Source of the DNA: Clostridia bacterium
GTDB taxonomy: Bacteria > Bacillota > Clostridia > Peptostreptococcales > Anaerovoracaceae
Length of the DNA stretch: 9,013 nucleotides
Reading direction: 5' to 3'
Assembly (NCBI GenBank): GCA_024682015.1
Contig: JAIKZT010000309.1
Span: 1 to 9,013 of the forward strand
Shown here: positions 5,932-9,013 of the stretch, one piece after another
Layout: every line of letters starts with the position of its first letter
How positions within the stretch are numbered: the first letter of the stretch is position 1
Program-made: the position numbers and the translations under genes
The notes under the pieces: model-generated
Databases searched by the model: none
The model's input: the letters and a program-made list of their open reading frames with translations, nothing else
What the model was told of the DNA's origin: nothing

Positions 5932-6575
5932 TTCAGGGGATCCTTTCCGGGCGTACCCGCCTTGCGGGGATAGGCCGACGGGGTCTTTGCGATCTTCTCG
6001 ATGACCACAAGCACGTGCCCGCCCTGCGCGTTCTCCGTCCGCGCGATCCGTCCGCCCACCTTGGCGATGGCGCCGGCCGCAGCCTCGATCTCCTCCGCCG
6101 CGTCCCGCGTCTTATACGCGATGAAGAACCCGCCGACCTTCACGAACGGCAGGCAGTATTCCGAAAGGGTCGACATGTTCGCGACCGCCCTGGACACGAC
6201 GAGATCGTAGCGTTCCCGGTACAGGCGCGTTCGGGCCAGATCTTCCGCCCGGCCATGCACCGTCTCCACGTTCACGAGGCCCAGCTGCCGCGCCGCGTCC
6301 TGCACGACCTTCAGCTTCTTGCCGACCGCGTCCGCCAGCAGAAAGCGCTTTTCGGGGCTCGCGATGGCCAGGGGAAGGCCCGGAAAACCGCCGCCCGTGC
6401 CAAGATCGAGCACCTCCTTCGCCGCCTCGTACTCGGGAAGGCCCGTAACGCTTAAGCTGTCCTGTATGTTCTTGTCGTAGAATTCCTGCGGGTCACGGAT
6501 GGCCGTCACGTTGATCTTCCCGTTCCATTCCAGGATGACGTCCCGCAGCTTTTCGTATTGTTTTTCCTTATCCAT
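5928..6575 (-). CDS. rsmG: 16S rRNA (guanine-527 N7)-methyltransferase RsmG
   Basis: RsmG (GidB) methylates N7 of G527 in the 530 loop of 16S rRNA using S-adenosylmethionine; loss of it gives low-level streptomycin resistance in several bacteria. The 215-residue protein has the usual N-terminus with WNGKINVTAIRDPQEFYDKN (17-36). The Rossmann SAM motif is VLDLGTGGGFPGLPLA (55-70), followed by the acidic FLLADAVGKK strand, HGRAED (108-112) and DLVVSRAVANM (124-134). I chose the ATG at 6575 rather than the GTG one codon upstream. ATG lies 5 nt from GGAGG, while GTG is only 2 nt away, and ATG gives the common TGATG overlap with the mnmG stop. It is followed by rnhA with a 4-bp overlap. The mnmG-rsmG order is classic. 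Confidence 0.96.
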   Translation of the reverse strand: MDKEKQYEKLRDVILEWNGKINVTAIRDPQEFYDKNIQDSLSVTGLPEYEAAKEVLDLGTGGGFPGLPLAIASPEKRFLLADAVGKKLKVVQDAARQLGLVNVETVHGRAEDLARTRLYRERYDLVVSRAVANMSTLSEYCLPFVKVGGFFIAYKTRDAAEEIEAAAGAIAKVGGRIARTENAQGGHVLVVIEKIAKTPSAYPRKAGTPGKDPLK

Positions 6576-8509
6576 CACGACCTCCGCATCTTTTCGAGGG
6601 TCACGAGCAGCACGTTGATGTCGGCCGGCGACACGCCCGAGATCCGCGACGCCTGCCCGATGCTGGAAGGCCGCATCTTGTCGAGCTTCTGGCGCGCCTC
6701 GAGCCGCACGCCCTCCATGTTCAGGTAGTCCAGATCCTCCGGAAGCGCCTTGTTTTCAAGCTTTTTGAACCGCTCGATCTGCTGCAGCTGCTTGCCGATG
6801 TAACCGGCATACTTCAGCTCCACCTCCACCTTGCTACGGATGTGACCCTCCAGCGCCGGCCGGTCCCGATCGACCGCCGCCATGTTGTCGTACGTCACTT
6901 CTGGGCGTTTTAAGAGCTCTGCGAGGCTCACGCGGCCGTCCACGGGAGAGCCGCCCAGGCTTTCGAGCCAGCCGTTGAGCTCGGACGGGGAAAGCGTCGT
7001 TTCGCGCAGCCGCTTCAGCTCCGCTTCGGTCTGTGCCTGGCTGCGGCAGAAGCGCTCCCAGCGCGCGTCGTCCACGAGCCCGATCTCGCGCCCCAGCGGG
7101 GTGAGCCGGCTGTCCGCGTTGTCCTGGCGCAGCACGAGGCGGTATTCCGCCCGGGACGTCATGATGCGGTAGGGCTCGTTCGTCCCCTTCGTTACGAGAT
7201 CGTCGATGAGCACGCCGATGTACGCCTGCGAGCGGTCCAGCACGAAGGGCGTCTTGCCGTCGAGCATGCGAACCGCGTTGATCCCGGCCATCAGCCCCTG
7301 CGCCGCGGCTTCCTCATAGCCCGAACTGCCGTTGAACTGGCCGGCGCAGAAGACACCCGGGAACTCCCGGTGCTCCAGATTCTGTTTAATGTCCAGCGGG
7401 TCGATACAGTCGTACTCGATGGCGTACGCCGACCGCACGATCTCGAGGTTTTCGAGGCCCGGCATCGTTTTATAGAACCCCTCCTGCACGTCTTCAGGCA
7501 TGGAGGAAGACATGCCCTGCAGGTACATCTCCTCGGTGGAGAGTCCCTCGGGCTCGACGAAGCACTGATGGCGCTCCTTGTCCGCGAAGCGGTTCACCTT
7601 ATCCTCGATGGACGGGCAGTACCGAGGACCGACGCCTTCGATCTGCCCGCCGAACAGCGCGCTTCTGGAGAAGTTCTCCCGCAGCAGCTCATGCGTGGCC
7701 TCGTTCGTGTACGTCAACCAGCAATCCTCCTGGGGCTTGTCCAGATCGTCATTCATGAAGGAGAACGGCGTGACGTGAGGATCGCCGTGCTGCACGGTCA
7801 TCTTCGAGAAGTCGATGCTTGCCCGCAGCGCCCGCGCGGGGGTGCCCGTCTTGAACCGCCGCAGCCGGAATCCTTGCTTTTTCAGGCTTTCCGCAAGATC
7901 CAGCGAGGGAGACAGGCCGTTCGGCCCGCTCTGGATGACGCTGTCGCCGATGAAGATCTTGCCGCCGAGGAACGTGCCCGTCGCGATGATGACCGCCTCG
8001 CACGCGTAATACGCGCCCGTGCGCAGCAGCACGCCGCGGACTTTCTTTGCGGAGCCCTGCGGAGAAAGACCGGCCGTCTCTTCCGGCTCCCTTCCCGGCA
8101 CGTCCAGCTGGCCGAAATCGATCTCGACCGCCTCGCCCTGTCGCAGGAGCAGGTTATCCTGCAGCTCGAGCACATGCTTCATCTCGTCGTGATAGCGCAC
8201 CTTGTCCGCCTGCGCGCGCAGGGAATGGACCGCCGGGCCCTTGGCCGTGTTCAGCATGCGGCTCTGGATGAACGTCTTGTCGATGACGAGGCCCATCTGG
8301 CCGCCGAGCGCGTCGATCTCCCGCACGAGGTGACCCTTGCCGGTGCCGCCGATGGCCGGATTGCAGAACATGTTCGCCACCGCTTCCAGATTGATGGACA
8401 GCACCAGCGTCTTCTTGCCCAGCCGGGCGGCCGCCAGCGCCGCCTCGCAGCCCGCGTGGCCCGCGCCGATCACGACGATATCGAATTTTCCGAGGTATTT
8501 TTTCTCCAT
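6575..8509 (-). CDS. mnmG: tRNA uridine-5-carboxymethylaminomethyl modification enzyme MnmG
   Basis: MnmG (GidA) is the FAD- and NADH-dependent partner of MnmE. Together they add (carboxymethyl)aminomethyl groups at the wobble uridine of certain tRNAs. The 644-residue product has the FAD-binding GAGHAG (15-20), the CNPAIGGTGKGHLVREIDALGG signature (C49-G70, given here as its parts CNPAIGG and REIDALGG), C263 in DCWLTYTN, FCAGQFNGSSGYEEAAAQG in the second half, and the MnmE/tRNA-binding C-terminal helical domain. It is a little longer than the usual 620-630, partly because of a loop at about residues 131-157. The ATG at 8509 gives the expected N-terminus (MEKKYLGKFDIVVIGAGHAG). However, it directly abuts REP-like repeats and has no visible Shine-Dalgarno sequence. 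The frame is open back to a TTG at 8665, passing through the repeats. No mnmE lies beside it. Confidence 0.96.
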   Translation of the reverse strand: MEKKYLGKFDIVVIGAGHAGCEAALAAARLGKKTLVLSINLEAVANMFCNPAIGGTGKGHLVREIDALGGQMGLVIDKTFIQSRMLNTAKGPAVHSLRAQADKVRYHDEMKHVLELQDNLLLRQGEAVEIDFGQLDVPGREPEETAGLSPQGSAKKVRGVLLRTGAYYACEAVIIATGTFLGGKIFIGDSVIQSGPNGLSPSLDLAESLKKQGFRLRRFKTGTPARALRASIDFSKMTVQHGDPHVTPFSFMNDDLDKPQEDCWLTYTNEATHELLRENFSRSALFGGQIEGVGPRYCPSIEDKVNRFADKERHQCFVEPEGLSTEEMYLQGMSSSMPEDVQEGFYKTMPGLENLEIVRSAYAIEYDCIDPLDIKQNLEHREFPGVFCAGQFNGSSGYEEAAAQGLMAGINAVRMLDGKTPFVLDRSQAYIGVLIDDLVTKGTNEPYRIMTSRAEYRLVLRQDNADSRLTPLGREIGLVDDARWERFCRSQAQTEAELKRLRETTLSPSELNGWLESLGGSPVDGRVSLAELLKRPEVTYDNMAAVDRDRPALEGHIRSKVEVELKYAGYIGKQLQQIERFKKLENKALPEDLDYLNMEGVRLEARQKLDKMRPSSIGQASRISGVSPADINVLLVTLEKMRRS

Positions 8510-8574
8510 TTTGAGACATGGGGACGTTTCTCTGTCCCACTTTTTTGAGACATGGGGACGGTTCTTTGTCCCAC
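8509..8574 (+). repeat. Two tandem REP-like units against the mnmG start codon
   Basis: Unit 1 (8509-8540) and unit 2 (8543-8574) lie head to tail with a 34-bp period. Both run TTTTGAGACATGGGGACG ... TGTCCCAC and agree at 26 of 28 positions from GAGA to CCAC. In each, GGGAC and GTCCC form a 5-bp stem around an 8-nt loop. Unit 1 begins inside the mnmG start codon (TTT of CCATTTT), so the transcript carries the repeats directly upstream of the AUG. A longer, inverted relative sits at 486-537. Small hairpin repeats of this type are often mobilised by REP-associated Y1 transposases (RAYT); none is encoded here. Confidence 0.8.
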
Positions 8575-8596
8575 TTTTATGTGTCTGTATTGCCCG

Positions 8597-8611
8597 ATGC
8601 GGCTCCCGCAT
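8597..8611. repeat. Small perfect hairpin ATGCGG-CTC-CCGCAT
   Basis: A 6-bp perfect stem with a 3-nt loop lies in the parB-mnmG gap. No T-run follows on either strand, so it is not an intrinsic terminator. A similar but imperfect sequence (ATGCGGCCCCGC) lies at 8734-8745, closer to parB. Confidence 0.4.
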
Positions 8612-8636
8612 ACTATTTTCCGCAAGGAGACGCGCG

Positions 8637-8665
8637 ATCATGTGACCCAAACACAACTTTGACAA
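8637..8665 (-). promoter_or_regulatory. Candidate promoter for mnmG-rsmG-rnhA
   Basis: Read on the minus strand, TTGTCA (8665-8660, five of six matches to -35) is followed after exactly 17 bp by CATGAT (8642-8637, four of six matches to -10). It would give a leader of about 120 nt containing the small hairpin and both REP-like units. It overlaps the inverted repeat at 8642-8675, which could therefore act as an operator. Promoter-like sequences this weak occur by chance; it is listed because it is the best candidate in the gap. Confidence 0.3.
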
Positions 8666-8675
8666 CTTGGGTCAC
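8642..8675. repeat. Inverted repeat GTGACCCAA / TTGGGTCAC
   Basis: Nine perfect base pairs (8642-8650 with 8667-8675) flank a 16-nt centre. No T-run follows either arm. The arms share the TGTGACCC core with the second inverted repeat at 8693-8728, and the overall spans are almost equal (about 35 and 36 bp), so the two look like copies of one element. Confidence 0.65.
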
Positions 8676-8692
8676 TTCTTCCGGCAGGTCTG

Positions 8693-8728
8693 TGTGACCC
8701 ATTCCGCTTATAACCCCGCCGGGTCACA
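8693..8728. repeat. Inverted repeat TGTGACCC / GGGTCACA
   Basis: Eight perfect base pairs (8693-8700 with 8721-8728) flank a 20-nt centre that contains TTATAA. It is the second copy of the TGTGACCC-type element, located 25-60 bp after the parB stop codon. It lacks a T-tract, so it may be a REP-like element, an mRNA 3'-end stabiliser for parB, or a protein-binding palindrome. Confidence 0.6.
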
Positions 8729-8752
8729 GGGACATGCGGCCCCGCGGAAGGC

Positions 8753-9013
8753 TTATTCGCCCGACAGCACCTCAATCAGACGCTCCAGCTCGCCCCGGCT
8801 GTAATAATCCAACTCGATCTTGCCCTTGCGGTCCGTGCCGCTGATGCGCACTTTCGTGCCCAGCTTTTCCGTCAGTTCCGCTTCCACCGCGTCTATCTCG
8901 CCGCGCAGTTTGCTCGAAAGCCGCGTCCTTCTGCGTTTTCCGGTTTTTTTCTTCTCCCCGGTGTAGCTCTCCGCCTGCCGCACGGTCCAGCCGTGCGCGA
9001 CGCACTTCTCCGC
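8753..9013 (-). CDS. parB: Chromosome-partitioning protein ParB/Spo0J, C-terminal part
   Basis: ParB is a CTP-dependent clamp that loads at parS sites and spreads to organise and segregate the origin region. Only the last 86 residues are present; the gene continues beyond the right edge. AEKCVAHGWTVRQAESYTG matches the end of the central helical DNA-binding domain, where the family has A..V..G.SVRQTE. A very basic linker follows (KKKTGKRRRTR). The C-terminal dimerisation domain comes next: LGTKVRISGTDRKGKIELDY, then YSRGELERLIEVLSG and TAA. A specialised Noc paralogue cannot be fully excluded without the N-terminus. In Bacillus parB lies downstream of mnmG-rsmG; here it precedes mnmG on the same strand. 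Confidence 0.92.
   Translation of the reverse strand, partial: AEKCVAHGWTVRQAESYTGEKKKTGKRRRTRLSSKLRGEIDAVEAELTEKLGTKVRISGTDRKGKIELDYYSRGELERLIEVLSGE

Noticed and set aside
6565..6576. DnaA-box-like TTATCCATC at the rsmG start
   Set aside because: It matches the consensus TTATCCACA at only seven of nine positions, is isolated, and encodes the RsmG N-terminus; no origin signature is nearby.
7370..8548. Long plus-strand open frame (392 codons) opposite mnmG
   Set aside because: Exact antisense of a highly conserved gene, low-complexity composition and no ribosome site; a codon-bias shadow.
8659..8687. Perfect TTGACA on the plus strand
   Set aside because: No -10 hexamer lies at 16-18 bp and no plus-strand gene follows.
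8693..8752. Intrinsic terminator after parB
   Set aside because: The inverted repeat is present but no T-tract follows in the transcribed direction.

Overview
This is a high-GC stretch from a Gram-positive (monoderm) bacterium, most likely a Clostridia-type Firmicute. The evidence is a walH/walI/walJ-htrA-rlmH block, which is an origin-proximal cluster typical of Firmicutes, next to parB, mnmG and rsmG, which also usually lie near oriC. The genus cannot be fixed from the sequence. Every supported gene is on the minus strand, so the window is transcribed from right to left. Long plus-strand frames are GC-driven antisense shadows.

In transcription order, the right end holds the last 86 codons of parB (chromosome partition). 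A 243-bp repeat-rich gap follows (8510-8752). It contains two tandem 34-bp REP-like units, a small hairpin and two larger inverted repeats with TGTGACCC / GGGTCACA arms. Next comes mnmG-rsmG-rnhA, translationally coupled by 1-4 bp overlaps (tRNA wobble modification, 16S rRNA methylation, RNA:DNA hybrid removal).

A second transcription unit starts in the gap 5242-5340. It encodes an exported protein of unknown function, then YycH-like and YycI-like single-pass membrane proteins (the WalK modulators). Its promoter region carries a perfect match to the published WalR box. WalJ (metallo-beta-lactamase fold nuclease) follows, preceded by an imperfect WalR-like 11-bp direct repeat. Then come a membrane-anchored HtrA-like serine protease and, cut by the left edge, rlmH (23S rRNA methylation). 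A third, diverged copy of the REP-like repeat abuts the htrA stop codon, and a GC-rich hairpin separates it from rlmH.

The main points for follow-up are: (1) the candidate WalR sites in a locus that keeps walHIJ but shows no walR/walK next to them; (2) the unrecognised exported protein at the head of the walHI unit; (3) the REP-like repeats at gene boundaries, including one directly against the mnmG start codon where no ribosome binding site is visible; and (4) an RNase HI with an insertion of roughly 38 residues before its last catalytic aspartate. I saw no phage, CRISPR, toxin-antitoxin or defence genes.
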